Assembly (NCBI RefSeq): GCF_020447225.1
Contig: NZ_JAJAEO010000179.1
Location: forward strand, 16,828-80,827
DNA length: 64,000 nt
Reading direction: 5' to 3'
Source of the DNA: Methylophaga pinxianii
Lineage (GTDB): Bacteria; Pseudomonadota; Gammaproteobacteria; Nitrosococcales; Methylophagaceae
Part shown: piece by piece, positions 55,723 through 63,906 of the stretch
Position numbering within the stretch: the first letter of the stretch is position 1
Layout: every line of letters starts with the position of its first letter
Notes under the pieces: generated by a model
Database searches by the model: none
The model's input: the letters and a program-made list of their open reading frames with translations, nothing else
Told to the model about the DNA's origin: nothing
Position numbers and translations under genes: made by a program

Positions 55723-56934
55723 TCACGCGGTTTCCCATGCAGGAAAAGGATCCGCTAAAGACTCCCAAAGCTGTTTACCAGCTAACAACTCACTGTCGTT
55801 TAATAGACAATCATCAAGCTGAGCTGTGAGGGCTTGTGGATTAAGGTCCTGGCCGATAAAAACCAGTTCCTGCCGCATATCTCCGAAAGGTTCCTGCCAG
55901 TTTTCTTTAATGGTTTTGAGACATTCTGCGTCTTGTGGCCAGCGATTTTCCGGAATGGCTTTCCAAAACATTCCTGCAAATCCATAACGGGCAATTCCTC
56001 CAGCCTGATTCCACTGTCCTGCAAATTGCGGACGACTGGCTAACCAGAAATACCCTTTTGAACGAATCAACTTACCGCAAGGCCAGTCCTGATGCAGAAA
56101 TTCGTAGAATTTCTGTGGGTGAAAAGGACGTCTGGCCATATAGGTGAAACTGCTGATGCCATACTCCTCCGTTTCTGGAATATGTTCACCCCGCATCTCT
56201 TTTAACCATCCCGCAGCCTGCTCGGCCTTCTCAAAACTGAACTTCTCTGTGCCTAGCACTTTTTCCAGTGGTATCCGACCATTTTCGATGGCAATCAACT
56301 CAGCTTCGGTATTAAGGCTTTTTAGAATACCGGTTAATTCGCTTAACTGATCTGCCGTACATAAATCCGTTTTGCTGATTAAAATTACATCACAAAACTC
56401 AACCTGATCTACCAGCAGATCAGCCACACTTCGCTGATCCTCCTCTCCCAGGCTTTCTCCCATCTCCTGCAGCTGTTTTGCTTCATTAAAATCTCTTAAA
56501 AAATTTACGGCATCGACTACCGTGACCATCGTATCCAGTCGTGCTATCTGAGACAGACTTTCGCCATCTTCATCCGCGAAAGTAAAGGTTTCGGCAATCG
56601 GCAACGGCTCAGAAATACCGGTAGATTCAATAATCAGATAATCAAACCGTTGTGCAGCGGCCAATTGCCTCACTTCAATCAGCAAGTCTTCACGTAGAGT
56701 GCAACAGATACAACCATTGCTCATTTCAACTAACTTCTCTTCAGCACGGTTAAGTTGAACATCCTGTTGAATTTGCCTGGCATCAATGTTGATTTCGCTC
56801 ATATCATTCACAATAACCGCCACTTTTCGACCTTCCCGATTATTTAAAATATGATTCAACACAGTGGTCTTACCGGCGCCCAAAAAACCGGATAAAACTG
56901 TCACAGGCAACCGATTATCGCGATTTGTGTTCAT
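55723..56934 (-). CDS. COG0523 GTPase (ZigA/YciC-like), in zur operon
   Basis: A 403-residue GTPase of the Zur-controlled COG0523 subgroup. Walker [10 protein letters not shown] (16-24), CxCC in [12 protein letters not shown] (Cys75, 77, 78), [13 protein letters not shown] and SKTDL are all clear. The CobW_C domain has [21 protein letters not shown]. It likely delivers zinc to essential enzymes during starvation, as proposed for ZigA and YciC. It overlaps dksA2 by 20 bases. GAAGG precedes ATG 56934. Confidence 0.9.
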   Translation of the reverse strand: MNTNRDNRLPVTVLSGFLGAGKTTVLNHILNNREGRKVAVIVNDMSEINIDARQIQQDVQLNRAEEKLVEMSNGCICCTLREDLLIEVRQLAAAQRFDYLIIESTGISEPLPIAETFTFADEDGESLSQIARLDTMVTVVDAVNFLRDFNEAKQLQEMGESLGEEDQRSVADLLVDQVEFCDVILISKTDLCTADQLSELTGILKSLNTEAELIAIENGRIPLEKVLGTEKFSFEKAEQAAGWLKEMRGEHIPETEEYGISSFTYMARRPFHPQKFYEFLHQDWPCGKLIRSKGYFWLASRPQFAGQWNQAGGIARYGFAGMFWKAIPENRWPQDAECLKTIKENWQEPFGDMRQELVFIGQDLNPQALTAQLDDCLLNDSELLAGKQLWESLADPFPAWETA

Positions 56935-57325
56935 ATAAGCCTTCTCTTAGTTCATTAATCGTTTTGGCATCAGTGCAATATTCAGCGGTGGGCCTTATCA
57001 ATAAACGGGCATTACCAATGGGTTCGCCTGTTTGCAGGCAATAGCCATATTCCCCATTGCGGATGCGTTGCCGCGCCGCATCAATTTTTGGAATGAGTTG
57101 GCGTTTCCGATCCGCTATACGTAAGGCTATCTGTGATTCTTCTTCCTGCTGAGCTCGATCCAATACATCACTCACCTGACTGTTACACAGCATCTGATTT
57201 TTTATGGCCGTGATTTCGTCCAATGTTTCCGTTCGTAGTTGCTGTAATCGCCGGTCAAAAAATGCCAGTTGTTGAGCATCCATATATTCCGATTCCGCAG
57301 CCATCAAAAGTGCTTTCTCATCCAT
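56915..57325 (-). CDS. dksA2: DksA2, zinc-independent DksA paralogue
   Basis: A 136-residue RNA-polymerase secondary-channel factor. The coiled-coil tip DxxDxA is present (D53, D56, A58 in [10 protein letters not shown]). The C-terminal finger, four Cys in DksA, is CLQT...CTDA here: Cys96 and Cys117 remain, while positions 99 and 120 are Thr and Ala. That pattern matches Pseudomonas DksA2, which works without zinc and replaces DksA when zinc is scarce. It starts 4 bases after the merC-like gene. Confidence 0.92.
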   Translation of the reverse strand: MDEKALLMAAESEYMDAQQLAFFDRRLQQLRTETLDEITAIKNQMLCNSQVSDVLDRAQQEEESQIALRIADRKRQLIPKIDAARQRIRNGEYGYCLQTGEPIGNARLLIRPTAEYCTDAKTINELREGLYEHKSR

Positions 57326-57329
57326 CTGC

Positions 57330-57698
57330 TTAACCTGATTGTGGTGGTAAAAATCGTAGTGATAAATTCCGATTCCATAAATGCGCCGTGATCAGCACCG
57401 CCCCACCACCCAAAGTTATCCATGTTTCAAGTGATTCAGGACCCAACAAGGCAGAAACCATGATTGAAATACCGATAACGCCTAGCATTAATGGCCAGTG
57501 ATTTTGGTGTTTTTTGTATGAACGGGGCAAACTTAAAATAGCCAAAAGCACCACCGGCACCAACATGACTTTGTGTATCCATTCTGACGCCAACCATTCG
57601 CCTAGCAGACCTGCTGCACCAAAGCCAATTACGATAGGCGTTAACAAACAGTGCACCATGCACGCTCCCGAGCACACTAAGGCTAAATCATCTTTCAT
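57330..57698 (-). CDS. MerC-domain membrane protein
   Basis: A 122-residue inner-membrane protein with four helices (about 20-33, 42-58, 68-84, 92-108). MerC-like Cys are seen in CSGACMVHCLLTP (Cys9, 13, 17), which can bind soft or transition metals. It is the first gene of the zur operon, with GAGGTGAAGGG before ATG 57698. MerC was defined in mercury resistance, but homologues occur in zinc-starvation clusters; here it is probably zinc-linked. No mer genes are nearby. Confidence 0.87.
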   Translation of the reverse strand: MKDDLALVCSGACMVHCLLTPIVIGFGAAGLLGEWLASEWIHKVMLVPVVLLAILSLPRSYKKHQNHWPLMLGVIGISIMVSALLGPESLETWITLGGGAVLITAHLWNRNLSLRFLPPQSG

Positions 57699-57716
57699 CC
57701 CTTCACCTCATAAATT

Positions 57717-57757
57717 ATGATATATCATATCATTTCAATCCAAGGCATTTTTGTCAA
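57717..57757 (-). promoter_or_regulatory. Zur box C with overlapping promoter of the zur operon
   Basis: The box (57717-57733) is ATGATAT-GAT-ATATCAT, a perfect 7-3-7 palindrome. Read leftward, a -35 TTGACA (57752-57757) and a -10-like AATGAT (57729-57734) are 17 bases apart, and the box covers the -10. A repressor bound there would block polymerase. The merC-like start is 19 bases on. Confidence 0.85.
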
Positions 57758-57773
57758 GCCTTTTGAAAGTTGT

Positions 57774-59834
57774 TTAATCAGCCATGCGTTTAATGAGATT
57801 TTGAAGCTTGCTAAGAGCGGATTGAAAAGCGGTTTCCTGAGCAGTATAGCCTGCACGACTGGCGTGAATATCGCCGGCGAGATAACTTGCAAGAAGATCA
57901 TTACCAGCCTGAAAAATAGACTGATGAAGTTGGTTGATTTGTTCAAGCATCGCGTTATCCAGATAATGATGATAGCGCGCTTTTTCCAGCCAGATCCCAC
58001 AATGAGACTCTGATAATTGTGTAATAGGCCATTCGGTTTTGATCTCAGGCTCAGCAAACAGTCTTTCCTGGAGTTGATGAACCCAATACGTTAAATAGAA
58101 ATAAAATAAACTCAATCGGGCTTGTTTCTGATTTTTTAATAGGCCTGATAATGCACACCATTGTCTGAAAGGCTGGTAGGCATCTAAAAACTTCATCAAT
58201 TGTTCGATTGGTAATGGTTTGGCTAAAGCATACCCCTGCGCCTGATTACAGCCCATCGCTAATAACACTTCACCGTGAGCGATAGATTCCACCCCCTCCG
58301 CAATCACTTGGATATTAAAGGACTGAGCCAGGGCAATCACCCCTTCAACAATTTTGCAGTCTTCTGGTTCGGTCAGCATCCGACGTACAAAGCTTTGGTC
58401 TACTTTAACGACATCAACAGGCAGCACCCGAATATGGGTCAGTGATGAATAGCCAGTCCCAAAGTCGTCCAATGCCGTGGTGATACCAAACTCGGATTTG
58501 CAAAACTCCACAACATTACTGATTTGGCTCAAATCACTTAAACGATTACTTTCCAGAATTTCAATCTGAAATCGACGGGTATCAATATTGGGGAACTGTT
58601 TAATTTGATTTTTAAACCAATCGAAGAATTCGCTGGTCGATAAATGATAAGCCGTAAGGTTAATGCTTAATTGATAGTCATAACCGGCTTGCTGCCACTG
58701 TGCGAGCTGTTTAAGCGCTTGTCGGATAACCCATTGTCCAAGACTGACTTCCAATTCAGTGTCATATACTTGCTCAATAAATTTATCTGGAAACAACAAA
58801 CCTTTTTGTGGATGTTGCCAACGAATTAAGGCTTCAAAACCGAAAATATACCCGGTGCTGAGTGTCACTTTAGGTTGAAAAAACAGAACAAACTGATCGT
58901 CCTTAATCGCGTTGGCGATCTCCCGCAATTGCTGGTTACGCTCAGTAATCTGCACCTCCTCGTCAGGATCGTAAGCAAAAACTGTTGATTTGCCATCAAG
59001 TTTTGCCTTGTACATACACTGATCGGCATGACGAATTAAGGTATCCAGACTACCGTTGTCTTCAGGATACAGGGTATAGCCAACTGAAGCGGTAACCATC
59101 ACAGGAACATCATTCACAGTAAAGGGGTTTGCAATCACTGAAAGCACTTTCTGAATAGTTTCTGAAGCAATGGCATGGTTCTGGATACCACCAATGATCA
59201 AAACAAACTCATCCCCACCGTAACGCAGAATACTGTCTGTTTCACTTAAAACACTTCGCACCCGCTGCGGTATCTGATCAAGCAGATTATCTGCAGCCAC
59301 TTTGCCATGGATATCGTTAATCGCCTTGAATTCATCAAGATCCATAAACGCCACGACCAGGTTTTCATTATTCACATCGGCAATTGAACTCATTCGACTG
59401 AATTCATTTTCCAAGCGGTTTTTGTTCAGAATTTGATGTGAATTACGATTCAGGATCAAATCAGAAAGTACTGCGCGATACTTTCTATCTGCAGTGATAT
59501 CGCTGAGATGGCCAAGATAAAACACCTTACCCAGTGCATATATACGTTTAACGCTCAAACGCGCCGTGTAATGCGAACCATCTTTACGTTTATTGGAAAC
59601 TTCACCATGCCAGAACCCGTTTCGTTGCAACGATTGCCAGATAGTTTGATTTAAAACTTTATTTTGGCTTTCTGTGCTAAGGATTTGGGGGTTACTGCCG
59701 ATAAGCTCTGATCGAGTGTATCCAGTTAATTGCTGTACCGCATCATTGATATCGACAATTTTCTGGTGTTCATCCGTGATGACAATGCCTTCATGTGCGA
59801 ACTTGAAAGCATTTTCTAACAATGTGTTTCTCAC
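57774..59834 (-). CDS. PAS-GGDEF-EAL protein with CZB-like C-terminal domain
   Basis: A 686-residue c-di-GMP protein. PAS is at about 5-118; GGDEF at about 150-290 with intact GGDEF (206-210) but no RxxD inhibition site. EAL is at about 310-555 with EAL 334-336 and DDFGTGYSS 456-464, so both activities are possible. The last 120 residues form helices resembling a chemoreceptor zinc-binding (CZB) domain: HCGIWLEKARYHHYL and QLHQSIFQAGNDLL. Compared with E. coli DgcZ, only one of four zinc ligands seems kept. Start is GTG 59834 with AAGG 8 bases upstream. It lies next to the zinc island. Confidence 0.88.
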   Translation of the reverse strand: MRNTLLENAFKFAHEGIVITDEHQKIVDINDAVQQLTGYTRSELIGSNPQILSTESQNKVLNQTIWQSLQRNGFWHGEVSNKRKDGSHYTARLSVKRIYALGKVFYLGHLSDITADRKYRAVLSDLILNRNSHQILNKNRLENEFSRMSSIADVNNENLVVAFMDLDEFKAINDIHGKVAADNLLDQIPQRVRSVLSETDSILRYGGDEFVLIIGGIQNHAIASETIQKVLSVIANPFTVNDVPVMVTASVGYTLYPEDNGSLDTLIRHADQCMYKAKLDGKSTVFAYDPDEEVQITERNQQLREIANAIKDDQFVLFFQPKVTLSTGYIFGFEALIRWQHPQKGLLFPDKFIEQVYDTELEVSLGQWVIRQALKQLAQWQQAGYDYQLSINLTAYHLSTSEFFDWFKNQIKQFPNIDTRRFQIEILESNRLSDLSQISNVVEFCKSEFGITTALDDFGTGYSSLTHIRVLPVDVVKVDQSFVRRMLTEPEDCKIVEGVIALAQSFNIQVIAEGVESIAHGEVLLAMGCNQAQGYALAKPLPIEQLMKFLDAYQPFRQWCALSGLLKNQKQARLSLFYFYLTYWVHQLQERLFAEPEIKTEWPITQLSESHCGIWLEKARYHHYLDNAMLEQINQLHQSIFQAGNDLLASYLAGDIHASRAGYTAQETAFQSALSKLQNLIKRMAD

Positions 59835-60026
59835 ACTACGTGCCTTGTCCTTAACGTTGATCTTTAGTCACTCGTTCCGTCAGCTGTATAGCCCTATTCA
59901 CAAAGGGTTCACGAGTACTGAGTAACACTTGGCCTAATCAAATACCACGGTGATAGATACCAGTGGTAATGAAACTACAGATGGTAACTAACTATGTCAA
60001 TAACAACTGTTTACACTCTTTAATCA

Positions 60027-60518
60027 ATGAGCGCGAGAAAAGGACCTTTTGGCCTGAGACTACCTGCCGAACTGATGTCTTGGCTGCGTAGAGAGGCAAC
60101 ACAGCACAATCGGAGCACGACCAGTGAGGCCTTGTTTTTATTACAAAATAGCCTGTCACATCGCTTCGGTAAAACGGCTGTGCAAGCGTTTCTGGAAAAA
60201 CATCCGACCTCGACCAACACTGAGGCATTCGGCTTACGTATTCCAGATGATTTGAAAGCCCGCCTGCGCGATTTTAGCCAGCAACATGAGATTAGCCTGA
60301 ACATGGAAATCGTCATGCGATTATCTCTAAGCTTCGAAAAATACCGCCAGCATACGGTCGCGGCTAAAATTGAATCAAATGGTTACCGCTCTAAGCCAAA
60401 TAAAGGCTCGACTATATCTGATTCTGAAAAACGTTTATTAGACTTATATCGCGGACTCAACGAAGCTAATAAAAAAGTTATTCTGACACTGATTAACAAC
60501 CTTGCAAAAAATGACTAG
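60027..60518 (+). CDS. Tandem Arc-type ribbon-helix-helix DNA-binding protein
   Basis: A 163-residue protein with two ribbon-helix-helix repeats in one chain, FGLRLP at 8-13 and FGLRIP at 68-73, 60 residues apart. Each is followed by two helices (AELMSWLRREATQHNRS; DDLKARLRDFSQQHEIS). Usual Arc-like proteins have one copy and dimerise, so this may form an intramolecular dimer. A C-terminal helix (EKRLLDLYRGLNEANKKVILTLINNL) may be for oligomerisation. The start ATG has a weak ribosome site. Target unknown. The 59835-60026 gap has no further gene. Confidence 0.8.
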   Translation: MSARKGPFGLRLPAELMSWLRREATQHNRSTTSEALFLLQNSLSHRFGKTAVQAFLEKHPTSTNTEAFGLRIPDDLKARLRDFSQQHEISLNMEIVMRLSLSFEKYRQHTVAAKIESNGYRSKPNKGSTISDSEKRLLDLYRGLNEANKKVILTLINNLAKND

Positions 60519-60595
60519 CAAATTGTTGTTGCCAATTATTTAAACGTCTTTGCTCAGTTATAAAATCCGTCTATGATCGCGACCTGATAAACTTT

Positions 60596-61420
60596 ATGGT
60601 CGTGATTCATATGCAAACTTCATCACCCTCTCCATCGTCATTTCAAAACAAGTTAGAGCGCTTACGCCATAATCGTTTATTCGAAATTGTCGTGGTTAGC
60701 GTCATTTTGTTTTCGGCGATGGTAACCGGGGTAAAAACGTATGAGATCCCCAACCAGATTTTACGTTTAGTCGATTGGCTGGACTATGCCATTACGATCT
60801 TTTTTGTCATTGAAATCAGCGTGCGCTTTTTAGCTGAACCCAATAAACGGGACTTCTTCAAAAGTGGCTGGAATGTATTTGATACAGTGATTGTTGCTGT
60901 CAGTCTGATCCCGGTGAACGATAGCGAGCTGGCTTACGTCGCGCGGTTGATTCGTATCTTCCGGGTGCTGCGTATGGTATCGGTTATTCCAGAACTACGT
61001 CATCTATTAAACTCCCTACTCAAAGCCTTACCACAGCTTGGTTACGTGGCGCTGATGATGTTTATCATTGTGTATATTTTTGCCGCCATCGGTACCACTT
61101 TGTTTGCTGAAGTAAACGAATTTTTATGGGGTGATATAGCTGTCTCCATGCTGACATTGTTTCGGGTAATGACTTTCGAGGATTGGACGGATGTTATGTA
61201 TGAGACGATGACTGTATATCCGCTTAGCTGGATTTATTATCTGATTTTCATTTTTCTGAATACTTTTGCCTTTCTGAATATGCTGATTGGCATTGTGGTA
61301 AACGTCATGGAACAGGAACGTGCTGAAGAGCTGGAAGAAGCACAAAAATACGATATGACCATTGAAGACCTGTCGGCACAAATCGAGGAGCTAAAACAGC
61401 TTATTAAAACCAAAGCCTGA
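60596..61420 (+). CDS. Voltage-gated cation channel, single-domain (NaChBac type)
   Basis: A 274-residue ion channel with six transmembrane helices. S4 carries four Arg at three-residue spacing (R117, R120, R123, R126 in ARLIRIFRVLRMV). The selectivity filter is TFEDWTD (193-199), where NaChBac has TLESWAS. S6 (WIYYLIFIFLNTFAFLNMLIGIVVNVM) leads to a C-terminal coiled coil that tetramerises. The three acidic filter residues suggest calcium permeability, but this is inference. A start at ATG 60611 is also possible. Confidence 0.9.
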   Translation: MVVIHMQTSSPSPSSFQNKLERLRHNRLFEIVVVSVILFSAMVTGVKTYEIPNQILRLVDWLDYAITIFFVIEISVRFLAEPNKRDFFKSGWNVFDTVIVAVSLIPVNDSELAYVARLIRIFRVLRMVSVIPELRHLLNSLLKALPQLGYVALMMFIIVYIFAAIGTTLFAEVNEFLWGDIAVSMLTLFRVMTFEDWTDVMYETMTVYPLSWIYYLIFIFLNTFAFLNMLIGIVVNVMEQERAEELEEAQKYDMTIEDLSAQIEELKQLIKTKA

Positions 61421-61508
61421 TCTTATCGACTGGCAAACAACATAGATCTTCACATCTCGTTCACAGCCAAAACCTGATCATCGACCTTCATTTTCAGGAG
61501 GGATGTCG

Positions 61509-62033
61509 ATGTCTGGTCGTAAATTATCTCTGTTGCTGTTTATCACGCTGTTAGCAGGATGTCAGTCAATGTCACAACCAATTCGTACAGCAAACTATGT
61601 CGATATCAATCGCTTTATGGGCGACTGGTATGTGATTGCCAATATTCCAACCTTTATTGAAAAAGGTGCCCATAACGCCGTTGAATCTTATGAATTAAAT
61701 GAAGATGGCACCATTGCCACCACCTTTACCTTTAACAAAGGCAGTTTCGATGGCGAACAAAAACAATACCATCCCAAAGGGTTTATAACCGATACGGAAT
61801 CAAACGCTGTGTGGGGCATGCAGTTTATCTGGCCTATCAAAGCCGATTATCGGATTATCTACTTAAACGAGGACTACACTCAGACCATTGTTGGCCGTGA
61901 AAAACGTGATTACGTTTGGATCATGGCAAGAACGCCGCAGATTCCCGAACCGGATTATTTACAAATGCTGCAACTGCTCGCGGAGCAGGGATACGATATC
62001 TCACAAATCAGGAAGGTGCCGCAACGCTGGTAG
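61509..62033 (+). CDS. blc: Outer-membrane lipocalin (Blc family)
   Basis: A 174-residue lipoprotein that binds lipids such as lysophospholipid. Lipobox LLAGC; lipocalin signature NRFMGDWYVIANIPTFIE with the conserved GxW; further YRIIYLNEDYTQTIVGREKRDYVWIMARTP. I chose the second ATG (61509), because AGGAGG is 7 bases upstream, ideal spacing, while the ATG at 61503 would be too close. The family is usually induced by envelope stress. It stands alone. Confidence 0.92.
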   Translation: MSGRKLSLLLFITLLAGCQSMSQPIRTANYVDINRFMGDWYVIANIPTFIEKGAHNAVESYELNEDGTIATTFTFNKGSFDGEQKQYHPKGFITDTESNAVWGMQFIWPIKADYRIIYLNEDYTQTIVGREKRDYVWIMARTPQIPEPDYLQMLQLLAEQGYDISQIRKVPQRW

Positions 62034-62133
62034 CTAATATTTATAAAATAAATATATAAATCGATATTAATTAATTCTGTTTATATTGATTTATTGCGAT
62101 GATAGCGCCTGTTTCATGACTTAGGCGATAAAA

Positions 62134-63906
62134 ATGGCTTGGGAAGCGTGGTTTACCCTCTTTGTAACCATCAGTGTGTTATTGGTATTGATATTGACTC
62201 GCGTACGTCCTCACATCGCAATGATCACTGCTCTTACTACACTTATGGCAACCGGCATTTTAAGTGCCGAACAAGCGCTGGCAGGCTTTAGTAATGCCGG
62301 TTTGATTACCGTTGCCGCCATGTTTATTGTTGCGGCAGGTCTCCATGCCTCTGGTGGCGTCGATATTATGGTGAAATCCTTTTTAGGCGCTCCGAAATCT
62401 ATTCGAGGCTCTTACCTGAGAATGTTCACACCGGTTGTCTTTCTCAGTGCTTTTTTAAACAATACGCCGGTCGTTGCCACCATGATTCCCGGTCTGCTTG
62501 CCTGGTGTAAACGTATTAATATTAATCCCTCCAAGCTGATGATTCCATTGAGCTATACGGCGATTTTGGGTGGCACATTAACGTTAATTGGTACCAGTAC
62601 CAATCTGGTAGTAAATGGCCAATATCAAGCATTGACAGGTCAAGCAGGATTTTCATTATTTTCTATTACCATTATCGGTCTTCCTGTTGCAATTTGTGGA
62701 CTGCTTTTTATGTGGCTTTTCTTTCCCAAGTGGCTCCCAGACATTGGTAAAAGTCATGCTTTTGAAAATGTGCGGGAATTCACTCTGGAAGTCATGGTGG
62801 AATCGAATGGTCCTTTGGTTGGCCAAAGCATTCAACAGGCCGGTTTACGCGAGCAAAAAAGTGTTTACCTGGTCGAAATCGAACGTAATGGTACATTGCT
62901 AACCGCAGTCACTCCAGAACAGCGACTGCAAGGCGGAGACCGTCTGGTATTTGCTGGAGATACACAAGGTATTACAGACTTATTAAGAATTCGAGGCATT
63001 GTTGCCTCTACCTCGGATGCTGAAAATAGCGTTTTTTCAGCCGATCGACCTGAACGAAGTCTGGTTGAAGCTGTGGTTTCTCCACACTGTGCTGCTATAG
63101 GTGAAACCATTCGCGATGCAAAATTTCGCCAACGTTATGGTGCTGTCATCATGGCAGTTGCTCGAAATGGAGAACGAATTGCTGGTAATCTGAGTAATAT
63201 CGTTTTAAAGGCTGGTGATACGTTGCTATTGGAAGCACGTCCCGCCTTTGTCAGCCGTCAACGCTATAACAAAGATTTTTTACTGATTAATGATTTGGGC
63301 AAAGAGTCGCCTAATCATGATAAAGCACTGCTTGCCTGGATCATTTTAACTACGCTAGTTGTCGCAGCAGGTTTTGGTCTAATCAGTATGTTGAATGCCG
63401 CCTTAATCGGTGCGATTTTAATGATAGTCACGGGCTGTTGTTCAGTAAGCCAAGCCGAACGAAGCCTGGATCTTACCGTGATTCTGACTATTGCCGCGTC
63501 ATTCGCTTTGGGGGTGTCCTTGCAACAAACGGGAGTGGCTGATCTGGCGGCCAGTGGGATTGTTTCACTAAGCCAAAATCAGGGCTGGTTAATGTTAGTT
63601 TTGACGTATATTGCTGTATCAATCCTCACTGAAGTGATTACCAATAATGCCGCAGCCGTCTTGGTGCTGCCGATAGTGCTGGAATTAACCGCAAAAGCCG
63701 GATTAAATAATGAGCCGTTTATATTTGCCATTATGATGGCGGCCTCCGCCAGTTTTGCCACCCCTTTGGGTTATCAAACCAATTTAATGGTGTATGGACC
63801 AGGTGGTTATCATTTCCGAGACTTTCTAAAAGTCGGGGTGCCGATGAATCTCTTTATTGGTGCCGTAACACTTGCCGTCATTATGTTGATTTGGCCACTT
63901 AACTAG
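62134..63906 (+). CDS. SLC13/DASS-type transporter with two RCK_C domains
   Basis: A 590-residue inner-membrane transporter. Ten or more helices in two halves contain the SNT-type motifs FLNNTPVVATMIPG and GTSTNLVVNGQY, and in the second half EVITNNAAAVLVLPI and TPLGYQTNLMVYGPGGY. Between the halves lie two TrkA-C (RCK_C) regulatory domains (about 215-285 and 300-375: VGQSIQQAGLREQKSVYLVEIERNGTLL; RFRQRYGA-like FRQRYGAVIMAVARNGERI). The family carries sulfate or dicarboxylates with sodium. The substrate is not told by sequence. The gap before it (62034-62133) is AT-rich. Confidence 0.9.
   Translation: MAWEAWFTLFVTISVLLVLILTRVRPHIAMITALTTLMATGILSAEQALAGFSNAGLITVAAMFIVAAGLHASGGVDIMVKSFLGAPKSIRGSYLRMFTPVVFLSAFLNNTPVVATMIPGLLAWCKRININPSKLMIPLSYTAILGGTLTLIGTSTNLVVNGQYQALTGQAGFSLFSITIIGLPVAICGLLFMWLFFPKWLPDIGKSHAFENVREFTLEVMVESNGPLVGQSIQQAGLREQKSVYLVEIERNGTLLTAVTPEQRLQGGDRLVFAGDTQGITDLLRIRGIVASTSDAENSVFSADRPERSLVEAVVSPHCAAIGETIRDAKFRQRYGAVIMAVARNGERIAGNLSNIVLKAGDTLLLEARPAFVSRQRYNKDFLLINDLGKESPNHDKALLAWIILTTLVVAAGFGLISMLNAALIGAILMIVTGCCSVSQAERSLDLTVILTIAASFALGVSLQQTGVADLAASGIVSLSQNQGWLMLVLTYIAVSILTEVITNNAAAVLVLPIVLELTAKAGLNNEPFIFAIMMAASASFATPLGYQTNLMVYGPGGYHFRDFLKVGVPMNLFIGAVTLAVIMLIWPLN

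Noticed and set aside
57330-57698. Mercury-resistance locus (MerC)
   Set aside because: No merR, merA, merT or merP nearby; the operon and operator point to zinc.
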